This document shows, piece after piece, positions 43,140 to 53,484 of a DNA stretch of 64,000 nucleotides. Every line of letters starts with the position of its first letter. Position 1 is the stretch's first letter. The stretch is from Vibrio atypicus (GTDB taxonomy: Bacteria > Pseudomonadota > Gammaproteobacteria > Enterobacterales > Vibrionaceae). Made by a program: the position numbers and the translations under genes. The DNA is taken from assembly GCF_009811315.1 (NCBI RefSeq), contig NZ_BLID01000003.1, forward strand, positions 372,001-436,000, in the 5' to 3' direction. The notes below the pieces were generated by a model. That model ran no database searches. It had not been told where the DNA came from and saw nothing but the letters and a program-made list of their open reading frames with translations.

Positions 43140-44177
43140 TTAACGCCCTTGATGATGTGGGTCGAAAGCATCGCGTACGGCCTCACCTATAAAAACTAAC
43201 AATGTCAGCATCAACGACAAAACAATAAATGCCGAAAATCCAAGCCATGGTGCTTGTAAATTTGCTTTACCTTGAGCCAATAATTCACCCAATGAAGGTG
43301 AACCTGTTGGTAATCCAAAACCTAGGAAATCGAGTGACGTTAATGTCGTCACGGAGCCAGAAAGAATAAATGGCATCATCGTAAGCGAAGCCACCATAGC
43401 ATTAGGTAACATGTGGCGAAGCATAATACGATTATCACTGACCCCCATAGCTAACGCAGCTCTAACGTAATCAAAATTACGGCAACGTAAGAACTCTGCG
43501 CGAACTACACCGACCAGACTCATCCAGCTAAATGCCACCATAATTCCAAGCAACCACCAGAAATTCGGTTCGACAAAACTAGATAGGATAATCAACAAAA
43601 ACAAAGTCGGCATGCCTGACCACACTTCAATAAACCGCTGCCCTATTAGATCTAGCCATCCACCGTAATAACCTTGAGTCGCACCAACTGCGACACCAAT
43701 CGCACTCGATATGATGGTTAAGATAAAGCCAAATAAAACAGAGATGCGAAATCCATAAATAACGCGCGCAAGTACATCTCGCCCTTTATCGTCTGTCCCT
43801 AGTAAATTTACGCTATCTGGCGCTGAGGGCACTGAACCTTGAATATCAAAGTTGATGGTATCGTAGCTAAACGGAATCAAAGGCCAGATGATGTAACCTT
43901 GCTCTTCAATAAGTTCAATGACATAAGGATCTTTGTAATCTGCTTCGGTTTCAAACTCTCCGCCAAATTCAGTCTCAGCATACTGCTCGACAATCGGGTA
44001 ATACCATTGGTTATCGAATTCAATCAGCAACGGTTTGTCGTTGGCTATTAACTCAGCGAATAAACTAACGAAAAACAAGCAAGCAAAAATCCACAGAGAC
44101 CAAAAACCTCGTCGGTTGGCTTTAAATCGCAACCATCGAGCTTCATTTAACGGGTTGGTTCGCTTTTTCTTTAGCAT
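43140..44177 (-). CDS. yejE: Peptide ABC transporter permease YejE
   Basis: A 345-residue binding-protein-dependent permease of the OppC/DppC type. The N-terminal RWLRFKANRRGFWSLWIF and large periplasmic loop with YPIVEQYAETEFGGEFETEA are YejE-like, and the EAA-type loop NRIMLRHMLPNAMVASL is present. Its start overlaps the yejB stop by one base. Pairs with YejB. Confidence 0.93.
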   Translation of the reverse strand: MLKKKRTNPLNEARWLRFKANRRGFWSLWIFACLFFVSLFAELIANDKPLLIEFDNQWYYPIVEQYAETEFGGEFETEADYKDPYVIELIEEQGYIIWPLIPFSYDTINFDIQGSVPSAPDSVNLLGTDDKGRDVLARVIYGFRISVLFGFILTIISSAIGVAVGATQGYYGGWLDLIGQRFIEVWSGMPTLFLLIILSSFVEPNFWWLLGIMVAFSWMSLVGVVRAEFLRCRNFDYVRAALAMGVSDNRIMLRHMLPNAMVASLTMMPFILSGSVTTLTSLDFLGFGLPTGSPSLGELLAQGKANLQAPWLGFSAFIVLSLMLTLLVFIGEAVRDAFDPHHQGR

Positions 44178-45265
44178 TAGCGAGCCTCAAAATCTATTCG
44201 TGGGTCAACCCATGTGTATGTTAGATCTGAAATAATACTCAGTATTAATCCGAGCAAAGTCATAATGTACAACGAACTAAACACAACCGGATAATCCCTC
44301 TGTATCGTCGATTCAAACCCTAGTAATCCAATGCCTTCGAGTGAGAACATCACCTCGATTAACATCGAACCCGTAAAAAAGATACTAATAAATGCCGCAG
44401 GAAAGCCCGCAATAATGATTAGCATGGCATTGCGAAATACATGCTTATAGAGAATGCTTCGATCATCGAGGCCTTTTGCGCGCGCTGTAACGACGTATTG
44501 CTTATTGATTTCATCCAAAAAGGAGTTCTTGGTAAGCATGCTCAATGTAGCGAAACCACCAATCACCATGGCGAAAATAGGTAGCGCCAGATGCCAAAAG
44601 TAGTCAATCACCTGCTGATACCAATTAAGTTGTTCGAAGTTACTGGAAACAAGGCCACGTAGCGGAAACCAACTGAAATAGTTGCCACTGGCAAAGAGAA
44701 TAATGAGGATAATTGCAAACAAGAAGCCAGGAATAGCATAACCGACGATAACCACAGCACTCGACCAGATATCAAATCGAGAGCCATGATGTATCGCTTT
44801 TAGCACACCCAATGGAATAGAGATCAAATAAATGATGAGCGTGCTCCATAACCCAAGAGAAATTGAGACGGGCAACCTTTCAACAATCAAATCAATGACA
44901 TTACCACCTTTAAATAGGCTTTCACCAAAATTGAAGGTGGCGTAGTTTTTTAGCATTTCAAAATAGCGCTCATGGAGAGGTTTATCAAAGCCAAACTGCT
45001 GTTTGATCGCTTCCACCACCTCAGTGTCTAACCCTCGAGATCCCTTATAACCAGAAGCAGATTGTTCAGCTTCTGCGCTAACGTCTACCTCAGTGCCTCC
45101 ACCAGTGAAACGCTCCATGATCCCTGACGTATGACCTTCCATCTGCGCAATAGCTTGCTCAACAGGGCCACCAGGCGCAATCTGAATGATAAAAAAATTG
45201 ATTGTGATGATCGCCCACAACGTAGGGATCACCAAAAGTAATCGACGAAATATATAGGCCGCCAT
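44177..45265 (-). CDS. yejB: Peptide ABC transporter permease YejB
   Basis: A 362-residue OppB-type permease. [31 protein letters not shown] is the conserved opening (described rather than fully listed: positions 7-30), followed by an extra N-terminal loop before [11 protein letters not shown], typical of YejB. The late segment [19 protein letters not shown] is the family motif. It sits between yejA and yejE. Confidence 0.93.
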   Translation of the reverse strand: MAAYIFRRLLLVIPTLWAIITINFFIIQIAPGGPVEQAIAQMEGHTSGIMERFTGGGTEVDVSAEAEQSASGYKGSRGLDTEVVEAIKQQFGFDKPLHERYFEMLKNYATFNFGESLFKGGNVIDLIVERLPVSISLGLWSTLIIYLISIPLGVLKAIHHGSRFDIWSSAVVIVGYAIPGFLFAIILIILFASGNYFSWFPLRGLVSSNFEQLNWYQQVIDYFWHLALPIFAMVIGGFATLSMLTKNSFLDEINKQYVVTARAKGLDDRSILYKHVFRNAMLIIIAGFPAAFISIFFTGSMLIEVMFSLEGIGLLGFESTIQRDYPVVFSSLYIMTLLGLILSIISDLTYTWVDPRIDFEAR

Positions 45266-45331
45266 AGGTCCCTCTAGTCTATCCGTTTACCTCCCCAACT
45301 GGAGATAAACGGATTTATGCAATATTGGCTG

Positions 45332-47149
45332 TTATTGACGTTTCTCAGGTAACTTGGCTGATTTCTCCTTTGAGATCCACCACGTATCCTGGCCCAAGTC
45401 GTACTTTGGCATAATCGATGGACGCTCAAATTTATCCCACATCGCGACACGATACTTACTCAAATGCCACTGAGGAATAATGTAATAGTTCCATTGAAGA
45501 ACACGATCAAGCGCTTTACCTAAAGTAAGTAGCGCCTCAGGATCTTGCTGGCTTGTTGAGATTTTCTGAGTTAATTCATCGACAACAGGATCCATCACCC
45601 CAGCGGTGTTATAGCTCGAATCGATATAGTTGGAGTTCCATACAATCATCAAATTTGGACCAGGATATGGGTTTGCACTGTATGACGAAGAGACCATGTC
45701 AAAATCACGATCTCGTAAACGCTTGATGTACTGGGTTGTATCAACAGTGCGAATTTTCATATCAATACCCATACGTTTAAGATTTTTTTGTACAGGAATT
45801 GCTATCCGCTCTGTCGTCGGGCTGTAAATCAACAATTCAAACGCCATTGGCGCACCAGTTTGCTTATTGATCATTACCTTGTCTTTAAGCTCCCAACCGG
45901 CTTCTTTCAATAACTTAAACGCCGTTCTCATTTGGCTTCTGATGCGACCAGAGCCATCTGTGACATTAGGTTTATATTCACTGCTAAATACACGAGGAGG
46001 TAACTGCTCTTTATAAGGTGTGAGTAGTTTAATCTCATCTTCACTTGGCAGACCTTTCGCCTCATATTCCGTATTTTGGAAGTAGCTTCGAGTACGCGTA
46101 TATTGACCGTAAAACATGTTCTTATTCATCCACTCAAAGTCCATCGCGTAGTTCAGCGCTTCGCGAACTTTTGGATCTTTAAACATGTCTCGCTGAGTGT
46201 TGAATACAAATGCTTGGGCGGTGGCGGGTTTCTCATGCTCGATTTCTTCCGTCACAATGTAACCTTTGTCGAAGTTCACACCTGTGTACGAGTTGGCCCA
46301 GAACTTCGCAACATTCTCTAATCTAAAATCGAACTCTCCGGCCTTAAAAGCTTCAAGCATTACCGTGTCATCGCGATAATAGTCATATGTAACGCTCTTG
46401 AAATTCTTACGCCCAACGTTAACCGGAAGGTCTTTTGCCCAGTAATCTTCGACCAACGAATAAGTGACACTTTGACCTGATTTATAATCACTGACTTTGT
46501 ACGCCGCACTCCCAACCGGTGGTGTTGAAAGGGGCTCAGATAAGTTTTTATCTTGCCAAAAGTGCTTTGGTAAAACTCGCGTTGATTGTGCAAACAAGAA
46601 GAGTTTTTCTCGATTGGGTTTTACCATCTCGATTCTAACCGTCAGGTCATCTTTTGCCGCTACTGATTTTATATCTTGATAGTAAACTCGGTATTGCGGA
46701 ACGCCCTCTTTCATAAATTTATCAAAAGTGAACGCAACGTCATGGGCTGTAATTGGTTTGCCATCATGAAAGCGAGCCTTAGGATTAATATCTAGCTCTA
46801 GCCAAGTATAATCATCCGAATAATGAACTCGCTCCGCAATCAAAGGATAGTACGCGTCAATTTCGTCGCTTGGGGAAAACATCAGTGAGTCATATATTTC
46901 GCCAATAGCCGCCGCGGAAACGCCGCGAGACCCAAAACGGTTGAAACTATCGAAAGTACCCACCTGACCAAATGTCACTGAACCGTATTTAGGCGCGTTG
47001 GGATTTACATAATCGAAATGTGTGAAGCCTTCCTGATACTTTGCTTCACCAAAGCCGACCAACACTGTGGACTCTATAACATCGGCAAAACTCAACGATG
47101 TTGTGAAAGCGAGCGAACACCCTAATACTATCCTTTGTAACTTCCCCAT
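45332..47149 (-). CDS. yejA: Peptide-binding periplasmic protein YejA
   Basis: A 605-residue family 5 extracellular binding protein with an N-terminal signal (LQRIVLGCSLAFTTSLSFA). THFDYVNPNAPKYGSVTFG and GTFDSFNRFGSRG are typical YejA openings; RFHDGKPITAHDVAFTFDKF is the family 5 signature. It delivers oligopeptides to YejBEF. Its gene is 66 bases upstream of yejB. Ribosome site GGATGAG. Confidence 0.93.
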   Translation of the reverse strand: MGKLQRIVLGCSLAFTTSLSFADVIESTVLVGFGEAKYQEGFTHFDYVNPNAPKYGSVTFGQVGTFDSFNRFGSRGVSAAAIGEIYDSLMFSPSDEIDAYYPLIAERVHYSDDYTWLELDINPKARFHDGKPITAHDVAFTFDKFMKEGVPQYRVYYQDIKSVAAKDDLTVRIEMVKPNREKLFLFAQSTRVLPKHFWQDKNLSEPLSTPPVGSAAYKVSDYKSGQSVTYSLVEDYWAKDLPVNVGRKNFKSVTYDYYRDDTVMLEAFKAGEFDFRLENVAKFWANSYTGVNFDKGYIVTEEIEHEKPATAQAFVFNTQRDMFKDPKVREALNYAMDFEWMNKNMFYGQYTRTRSYFQNTEYEAKGLPSEDEIKLLTPYKEQLPPRVFSSEYKPNVTDGSGRIRSQMRTAFKLLKEAGWELKDKVMINKQTGAPMAFELLIYSPTTERIAIPVQKNLKRMGIDMKIRTVDTTQYIKRLRDRDFDMVSSSYSANPYPGPNLMIVWNSNYIDSSYNTAGVMDPVVDELTQKISTSQQDPEALLTLGKALDRVLQWNYYIIPQWHLSKYRVAMWDKFERPSIMPKYDLGQDTWWISKEKSAKLPEKRQ

Positions 47150-47343
47150 AGACTCATCCCTTAATTGCTTGTCTCAACCACATTGCAATAATTACTATCA
47201 ACAATTCAATCACTTGGATAAGTATAGAAGCCGACCCACTTTTATGTAAATGAATTATTGTCTTATTGAGAGGTGATGTCATTTACGATCACATAACGGA
47301 CTGCTATGCTGTTTGTGGGATTAGTTAGATATTTGGTGGTTAA

Positions 47344-48375
47344 ATGATCCAATCACATGGTTTACTCGAGTTTGGTCAGGTCGAATTAGAAGAGCGATTG
47401 GCGATGCTATGCCTCTCATTGAACTCATGCCATAGTTGGAAAGTTCATCTGACTGACGAAGTACGCAATAACTTTATTGATACAGTCTACCCTTCACTTC
47501 TTGACCACTTCGAACACAGTGACAGTATTTATTCTGTATTAAGTCACTATGCCAGTTATCAAGCCCTAAACGACTATTTTGATCTATTGTTCTATTCGGA
47601 GCTCGATCAATTTTATATAGACGGCCTATCTAACCTTGCAGTAAATCTTTCAAATTTGGGCTGGTCTTTAAATATTTACAACATTGTTAGCGCTGAACTA
47701 AAGCGTCTGATTCTAAAACGTTTTGATGGCGTTAGTAATGATATTTTCGTGCATGACTGCCTATCGCGCCGCTTACAGTTAGATATGATGCTCTTAACCG
47801 ATTTCCTTCACTATAAAGCACTAGAAGATGTCAAACGTTATGCATCATTGATGGAAGTTAAAGATAGTCTTACAGACTTATATACTTACTCAACATTTGT
47901 TGATGAGCTAGATAGAATTGTCGCTCACTGTCAACGAACCCAATCTAGAGTGTTAGTGCTTAAAGCGAACATAAAAAGTCTTGCAACAATTAACCAACGT
48001 TACGGCTATAAAATAGGAAACCAAACGCTTCAAACGTTCGCATTTTTGACCCAAGAACTGATTCGCAAATCAGATGTACTTGCCCGAGGCGAAGCTGATA
48101 ACTTTTACTTAGCGATGACCAATGCAGGTAAAGAAGAGGCCAAACAAATCTGTCAGCGTATTTGTGAAACGCTCGAGCAGCAATTAGAGATACCAGTTAC
48201 GCTAAGATTTGGTGGAGCATGCTATGAACCCGATAAGCCAATATCAACAGAGCAATTACTCACACTGACGGAACAGCACCTCGTATATGCTTGTGAACGA
48301 AGCCAAATCAGTGACCAACACGAGTCAAGTATCTATTTCAGCAACCGAAGCAATGTCATTCGACTAATAAAATAA
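47344..48375 (+). CDS. Globin-coupled-sensor-like GGDEF protein, both sites degenerate
   Basis: A 343-residue soluble protein. Residues about 1-160 are helical, and LFYSELDQFYIDGLSNLAVN plus LSNLGW match the pattern of globin-coupled sensors near the proximal helix. The residue at the haem-ligand histidine is leucine or asparagine. Residues about 175-335 match a GGDEF fold (DSLTDLYTYSTFVDEL; RYGYKIGNQTLQ), but the signature reads ARGEADNF, so no cyclase activity is expected. It may act as a binding or regulatory protein. It starts with ATG after TGGTGG, and is followed by a 33-bp palindromic terminator. Confidence 0.72.
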   Translation: MIQSHGLLEFGQVELEERLAMLCLSLNSCHSWKVHLTDEVRNNFIDTVYPSLLDHFEHSDSIYSVLSHYASYQALNDYFDLLFYSELDQFYIDGLSNLAVNLSNLGWSLNIYNIVSAELKRLILKRFDGVSNDIFVHDCLSRRLQLDMMLLTDFLHYKALEDVKRYASLMEVKDSLTDLYTYSTFVDELDRIVAHCQRTQSRVLVLKANIKSLATINQRYGYKIGNQTLQTFAFLTQELIRKSDVLARGEADNFYLAMTNAGKEEAKQICQRICETLEQQLEIPVTLRFGGACYEPDKPISTEQLLTLTEQHLVYACERSQISDQHESSIYFSNRSNVIRLIK

Positions 48376-48406
48376 TAAAAGCCTGTGAAATTCACAGGCT
48401 TTTATT
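48374..48406. terminator. Bidirectional terminator
   Basis: A 16-bp perfect stem around a single central base, spanning 48374-48389 and 48391-48406, with arms beginning AATAAAAGCC and GGCTTTTATT outward, lies between the converging GGDEF-like and NUDIX genes. Confidence 0.92.
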
Positions 48407-48410
48407 GATT

Positions 48411-48929
48411 CTAAAGCATCTCTTTTGCGATTAAATGCAACAGGAGAGTTTCCCGTTCTATACTCATGCCTTTTTTAGGGCTTTCAGCGATAGTTTGTTC
48501 GTTATGAGCAATGGCTTCGTGAATGTTCATCCACACAGCTTTCATCCCGTTTTTTATCTCGTAATCTTCGTAGGCGGTTTCACCTAATTCGCGATCAATT
48601 TTACAGGTGTAGCAATATGAAATCATATTTACTACATCAGCATTATCCTTGTGCCAAGGACGAAACTCTTCATAAATACCATAAGGTTTGATGCTATGAA
48701 TATTGAGCGCACCGGTTTCTTCTTCCAACTCGCGCACCATGCCTGCAATAACATCTTCACCTTCATCTAAACCACCACCAGGAATGGTATAGTCATGGTA
48801 GCGTTCAGTGTACAGAAGCAAGATATCTTCACCATCTAACACAATCGCTCGCGCAGCATTACGTTTGAAAATAATCTTATCATCTAGGTGTTCAATATCA
48901 GGGTGAACGGTCGTCTTCAGGTGTCTCAT
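48411..48929 (-). CDS. NUDIX hydrolase
   Basis: A 172-residue NUDIX protein. The box is complete: GGLDEGEDV leading to VRELEEETG (G, E, RE, EExxG spacing correct), so metal-dependent pyrophosphate hydrolysis is expected. YTIPGGGLDEGE precedes it. Substrate is unknown. It is alone between converging and Cache-MCP genes; the start is supported by sequence continuity only. Confidence 0.88.
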   Translation of the reverse strand: MRHLKTTVHPDIEHLDDKIIFKRNAARAIVLDGEDILLLYTERYHDYTIPGGGLDEGEDVIAGMVRELEEETGALNIHSIKPYGIYEEFRPWHKDNADVVNMISYCYTCKIDRELGETAYEDYEIKNGMKAVWMNIHEAIAHNEQTIAESPKKGMSIERETLLLHLIAKEML

Positions 48930-48986
48930 TTACTACTCGAACAGAAAATTTGCCGCGATTCTAACACATCACCCTGACACCTCAAG

Positions 48987-50621
48987 CTATGCGAGTTTGA
49001 AGCGATTGATCATCTTCATTAAGTCATCGGAGACATGCCTTAGTTCTTTACTCGAACAGGCCATCTGAGCCGATTCTTCCGACACCGTTGACGCCATATC
49101 ACTTAGACTCGTGACGTTACGATTAATATCATTAACGGTAACCGTCTGCTCTTCTGCTGCGGTCGCAATATGTTGGTTCATTTCTTCAATGGTATGCACT
49201 TCTTGGTTAATGCGATTCAGAGCATTACCAGCCTGTGTCGACAAATTTGACGCATTTGAAGCTTGCTCTGAACCTTGATCCATCACTGAAACTATATTTT
49301 CTGCTCCAGCCTGTAATTTCTCTACAATACTTTGTATCTCAAGCGTAGATTCATGCGTTCTAAGCGATAAGCTTCTTACTTCATCTGCCACAACAGCAAA
49401 TCCACGGCCTTGTTCACCAGCCCTTGCGGCCTCGATTGCTGCGTTAAGCGCGAGCAAATTCGTTTGTTCAGCCACCCCTCGAATCACTTCAAGTACCGTG
49501 TCTACGTTGCGAGCATCAGCGGCTAATTGGCTAACAACATCGCTTGCGGATTGTATTTGATCCGCCAAGCGATTCGCCTCTTCTACGTTTTGACCAATAA
49601 TCACATGGCTCTTATTGGTCTCTTCTGCGGCTAAGCGACTTGCATCATTCGCTTCAACAGTTCGCCCAGCGACCTCCTCAACCGTTGCAAGCATTTCTGT
49701 CATAGCCGTGGCCAGCATATCAACATCCATTTGCTGCTGGTTCAAACTATCGTCAATATGATGAACAGAAGTAGAAAGCTGACTTGCCGCACTCGAAACT
49801 TGGCTACCAGCATCGGTAATATTCAGCATAATCCCTTGTACGGAAGCAACAAACTGATTGAAGTGACGAGCTAATAAGATCAGCTCAATACTTCCCTCTT
49901 CTGGGAGTCGCTGCGTTAAGTCCCCTTCCCCTTTTGACAAATTTTCCATCGCTTTAACGCTACGTTTCAGTGGTGATGTAATCGTCTTTATGAAGAAAGC
50001 AATAACGAGAGATAGTAATGCGAGAATACCAGCAGCGTAGCCCATTGAAGCCACTTCAGATCGCTCAGTGACCGCTTGCAACGCGACCATGTTCATACCT
50101 GAACCTATCATCCACTCCCAAGGTTGAAACTGCATTGCATAGCTGGTTTTAGGATCGGTAATGCCTTTATCTGGGTTACGCCAATTGTAATCAACAAAAG
50201 CACCACCGGATGAAGCTGCTCGATAGAGTTTCTGAACAAAGTAAGAACCCGTACTATCTTGAAGGTTCATGATATTTTTGCCCAATAGTGACGACACCCC
50301 AGTCGCCAATTGAACACCTTGTTTATCACCGATAAATATATAGTTATCTCCATCAAATCTCATTGCAGAAACGGCTTGTAATGCCTGAGTTTGGGCCTCC
50401 TTCTCTGTCAGTTGACCTGATGCGTAAAGTTGGTAGTAGTGAGCAACAACCCCTTTCGCGGATTCCACTATAGTCACTACTCCTCGTTCATAATTTTCGC
50501 GCATGTGTTGCCGAGATTGTTCAATATTGAGGTAGGTATTTGCGATGAGACCTAACGCAAATAAACCTAGGATCGTCCACGCACGAACGGCGATGGAGAC
50601 TTCTGCTATCCATTTATTCAT
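48987..50621 (-). CDS. Cache-domain methyl-accepting chemotaxis protein
   Basis: A 544-residue chemoreceptor. An N-terminal membrane helix leads into a periplasmic single-Cache domain (residues about 40-185, [14 protein letters not shown] and [11 protein letters not shown]), then a second helix, a HAMP and the signalling domain with [20 protein letters not shown] and [18 protein letters not shown]. No C-terminal CheR-binding pentapeptide is seen. Start 50621 chosen because AGGA lies at correct spacing; TTG 50639 and ATG 50627 are alternatives. The Cache domain is the same class as that of the kinase at 13914. Confidence 0.91.
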   Translation of the reverse strand: MNKWIAEVSIAVRAWTILGLFALGLIANTYLNIEQSRQHMRENYERGVVTIVESAKGVVAHYYQLYASGQLTEKEAQTQALQAVSAMRFDGDNYIFIGDKQGVQLATGVSSLLGKNIMNLQDSTGSYFVQKLYRAASSGGAFVDYNWRNPDKGITDPKTSYAMQFQPWEWMIGSGMNMVALQAVTERSEVASMGYAAGILALLSLVIAFFIKTITSPLKRSVKAMENLSKGEGDLTQRLPEEGSIELILLARHFNQFVASVQGIMLNITDAGSQVSSAASQLSTSVHHIDDSLNQQQMDVDMLATAMTEMLATVEEVAGRTVEANDASRLAAEETNKSHVIIGQNVEEANRLADQIQSASDVVSQLAADARNVDTVLEVIRGVAEQTNLLALNAAIEAARAGEQGRGFAVVADEVRSLSLRTHESTLEIQSIVEKLQAGAENIVSVMDQGSEQASNASNLSTQAGNALNRINQEVHTIEEMNQHIATAAEEQTVTVNDINRNVTSLSDMASTVSEESAQMACSSKELRHVSDDLMKMINRFKLA

Positions 50622-50861
50622 ATCCATATTCCTAGCCAATTATCATTCTTTACGAGCTATAGATTTTTCATCTCTTAACTCTGAAATTTATAAGCATTAT
50701 AAATACCAATGTAGCAGCTATTTACCACCAAGGAGGTAGGTACGACTCCAGACTAGGAAATTAAAAATGTTATTAATATTTAACTTATTTTAACCAACTG
50801 AGCAGACATCCATTTTGAGTTGATTAGAATATCAGTATTCGGCAAATTATTTTTTTATGAC

Positions 50862-50892
50862 AAAAAAAAGGGAGAACAAACTGTCCTCCCTT
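50862..50892 (-). terminator. Terminator of the BCCT gene
   Basis: AAGGGAG (50868-50874) pairs with CTCCCTT (50886-50892) around a loop; eight T follow on the minus strand. Confidence 0.85.
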
Positions 50893-50914
50893 AAAATCTA
50901 TACCGCGTTAATGT

Positions 50915-52492
50915 TTAGTCTTGGTACTTCTCTGTACGCATACCCATTAGTAGGCTTACGCACATCAATAGTAAGACGAAAGTAAACGGTAGTGCCGTTG
51001 AGATAGCGCCCGCTTGAAGCGCTTGAATCGCTTCTGTGCCGCCAATCCAAAGAAGAGCAACCGCAATTGCACCTTCCATAAACGCCCAGAATACACGTTG
51101 AAGTACTGGTGCATCGACTTTACCACCAGCAGTGATGCTATCAATAACGAGTGAGCCTGAATCTGAAGAGGTAATAAAGAATACCAATACCAACACGACG
51201 GCAATCACTGACAGCGTCGTACCCATTGGTAGTACGTCAAACATTTGGAACATCGCAAGTGACACATCTGTTAGGCCATCGGCACCTAACTGACCAACAT
51301 TATTCACAACCTGATCAATCGCAATACCACCAAATACAGACATCCAAAGTAGCGTAACTGCAGTTGGAACAAGCAGTACTGCTGTGATGAACTCACGAAC
51401 TGTACGGCCACGTGAAACACGAGCGATAAACATACCGACGAATGGTGACCATGAAATCCACCAAGCCCAATAGAATACAGTCCAACCTTGGAACCAAGCT
51501 TCGTCTTCACGACCGTGAGGGTTACTAAGTGGAATGATGTTTTCAACATATGACATTAATGTCGTGCCGATATTTCCAAAAGCAACGGCATAGCCAATTA
51601 ATGCAACAAGAATCAACAGAACAAACGCGACAATCATGTTGATATTACTGACAACTTTAACGCCGCCATCAATACCACGTATTACAGAAACTACTGCTAG
51701 CAAGGTAACGACAGTGATGACAATAATTTGCAGCCCAAGACCAGCTTCAATGCCAAAGACATGATGAATACCACTTGCCGCTTGCTGTGCGCCCAAACCA
51801 AGTGAGGTCGCCAAACCAAACAGGGTTGCCAATACTGCTAAAATATCAACAACGTGACCAGCCCAGCCCCAAGCGCGATCACCTAGTAATGGGTAAAAAA
51901 TCGAGCGAATAGAAAGTGGTAATCCTTTGTTGTACGCAAAGAAAGCAAGTGAAAGTGCCACGACGCCGTAGATAGCCCAAGGGTGTAAACCCCAGTGGAA
52001 CATGGTTGCACCCATCGCGAGTTTAGCGGCTTCAGCACTGTTTGCTTCAACACCTAGTGGCGTTTCGTACCAACCAGTGAAGTATGCAACTGGCTCAGCA
52101 ACACTCCAGAACATCAAACCGATGCCCATACCCGCAGCGAACAACATTGAAAGCCATGAGATGAAAGAGTAGTCAGCTGTCGCATCTTGGCCGCCTAAAC
52201 GGATCTTACCCATAGGTGACACAATAAGTGCTAAACAGAAAATCACGAAGATGTTGCCCGACCAAATAAATAGCCAGTCGAAACTACCAATGATTTGCCA
52301 CTTCAAGCCATCAAGTGCCGATTTTGCGGTTTCAGCATCCATAACCAATGCTGCAACTAAGAATAGCGCGATGAAGCCGGCACTCACACCAAAGACGGGG
52401 TTATGAACATCGAACCCCCATTTCTGTACATTATCTTGTCCAATTGTGTAATCGGTACTATCGATACTGTACTTATCAATACCTTTTGTCAT
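50915..52492 (-). CDS. BCCT-family betaine/choline/carnitine transporter
   Basis: A 525-residue twelve-helix carrier of the betaine-carnitine-choline group. WAWWISWSPFVGMFIARVSR (start of the substrate site and the conserved GRTVREF after it) is diagnostic, and GMGIGLMFWSVAEP is the sodium-site glycine segment. It imports compatible solutes such as glycine betaine, choline or ectoine under osmotic stress. The exact substrate cannot be read. The ribosome site is AGAGAGGAAAG, and it is divergent from MarR. Confidence 0.94.
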   Translation of the reverse strand: MTKGIDKYSIDSTDYTIGQDNVQKWGFDVHNPVFGVSAGFIALFLVAALVMDAETAKSALDGLKWQIIGSFDWLFIWSGNIFVIFCLALIVSPMGKIRLGGQDATADYSFISWLSMLFAAGMGIGLMFWSVAEPVAYFTGWYETPLGVEANSAEAAKLAMGATMFHWGLHPWAIYGVVALSLAFFAYNKGLPLSIRSIFYPLLGDRAWGWAGHVVDILAVLATLFGLATSLGLGAQQAASGIHHVFGIEAGLGLQIIVITVVTLLAVVSVIRGIDGGVKVVSNINMIVAFVLLILVALIGYAVAFGNIGTTLMSYVENIIPLSNPHGREDEAWFQGWTVFYWAWWISWSPFVGMFIARVSRGRTVREFITAVLLVPTAVTLLWMSVFGGIAIDQVVNNVGQLGADGLTDVSLAMFQMFDVLPMGTTLSVIAVVLVLVFFITSSDSGSLVIDSITAGGKVDAPVLQRVFWAFMEGAIAVALLWIGGTEAIQALQAGAISTALPFTFVLLLMCVSLLMGMRTEKYQD

Positions 52493-52882
52493 CTTTCCTC
52501 TCTTGATGAAAATCGTCCCTAATCAGGGCTTCAGATAGAAAAATCATTAGTGATGAAAATAGTTTTCTCTATATAAAGCCGTGATCGAATCCGCATTATT
52601 GTACGCTTTCCACCACTTCATGCCAGTAAAACAGGCCTAAATGTCGGTTTTATGAGCTTATTATCATTTAATAGCAGACTTTTCGTACAGCAGTTATAGT
52701 TAACTATGATAGATTTCACTTTGAAGACTAAACATTTTTATAGCTAGGCAGCGACTAATTCTCATGGGGTGAAAAAACTCTCCATGTCTCTAAACTGAAT
52801 TTGGATTAACTTTTGCTCTTCAATTACAGAAGTTTTTCATGTATTTTCTCGCCTCCTAACGCTTGTTGACTAAGGAAGAACA
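52493..52882. promoter_or_regulatory. Divergent promoter region, BCCT / MarR
   Basis: The 390-base gap has no gene. A perfect 12-bp palindrome ATAGTTAACTAT lies at 52696-52707 about midway, a candidate MarR operator. No other strong repeat was seen. Confidence 0.45.
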
Positions 52883-53359
52883 TTGGAAAAGCACGAAGAA
52901 GTCCTCATCTCTATTCGCCAAATCATTCGCGCTATCGACCTACACTCTAAACGCTTGAGCAAAGAATCTGGCTTAACTGGCCCTCAGCTAATACTAATGC
53001 GTTCTATTAAAGAGTTGGGTGAAGTGACAATTCGTGAATTGTCTAATCACACCAATATGAGTCAGGCAACAGCAACAACTATTCTTGATCGCCTAGAGCG
53101 TAATGAATTAGTTAAGCGGGTTCGTAGTAGTCAAGATAAGCGCAAAGTTCATGCTCATCTAACGGAGAAAGGGCTTGAAGTACTTAGCCAGGCTCCGATG
53201 CCACTACAACAGAACTTTATTAATAAATTTCAACGACTAGAAGAGTGGGAGCAATCTCTTCTACTTTCTTCTGTACAACGCATCTCTTCAATGATGAACG
53301 CGGAAGATATTGAAGTAGCGCCTGTACTTGAACTTGGCAGTATTACAAAGCCTGAATAA
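52883..53359 (+). CDS. MarR-family transcriptional regulator
   Basis: A 158-residue MarR protein. It has the winged helix VTIRELSNHTNMSQATATTIL, then the wing LVKRVRSSQDKRKVHAHLTEKG (DKRK typical). It starts with TTG at 52883 after AAGGA, which is the only credible ribosome site. It is divergent from the BCCT transporter and is likely its repressor, by context. Confidence 0.89.
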   Translation: MEKHEEVLISIRQIIRAIDLHSKRLSKESGLTGPQLILMRSIKELGEVTIRELSNHTNMSQATATTILDRLERNELVKRVRSSQDKRKVHAHLTEKGLEVLSQAPMPLQQNFINKFQRLEEWEQSLLLSSVQRISSMMNAEDIEVAPVLELGSITKPE

Positions 53360-53484
53360 GCCCCCCTTATTCATTTGATTTATGAACGGATTGGTCTAAA
53401 GTTCTAATTAGGCCAGCCCTTTATACCTATCACTCTTTCGAATTCTGGCCGCCTGTCTAGCGCGCTTTAATTCAGGGGTAGTAA

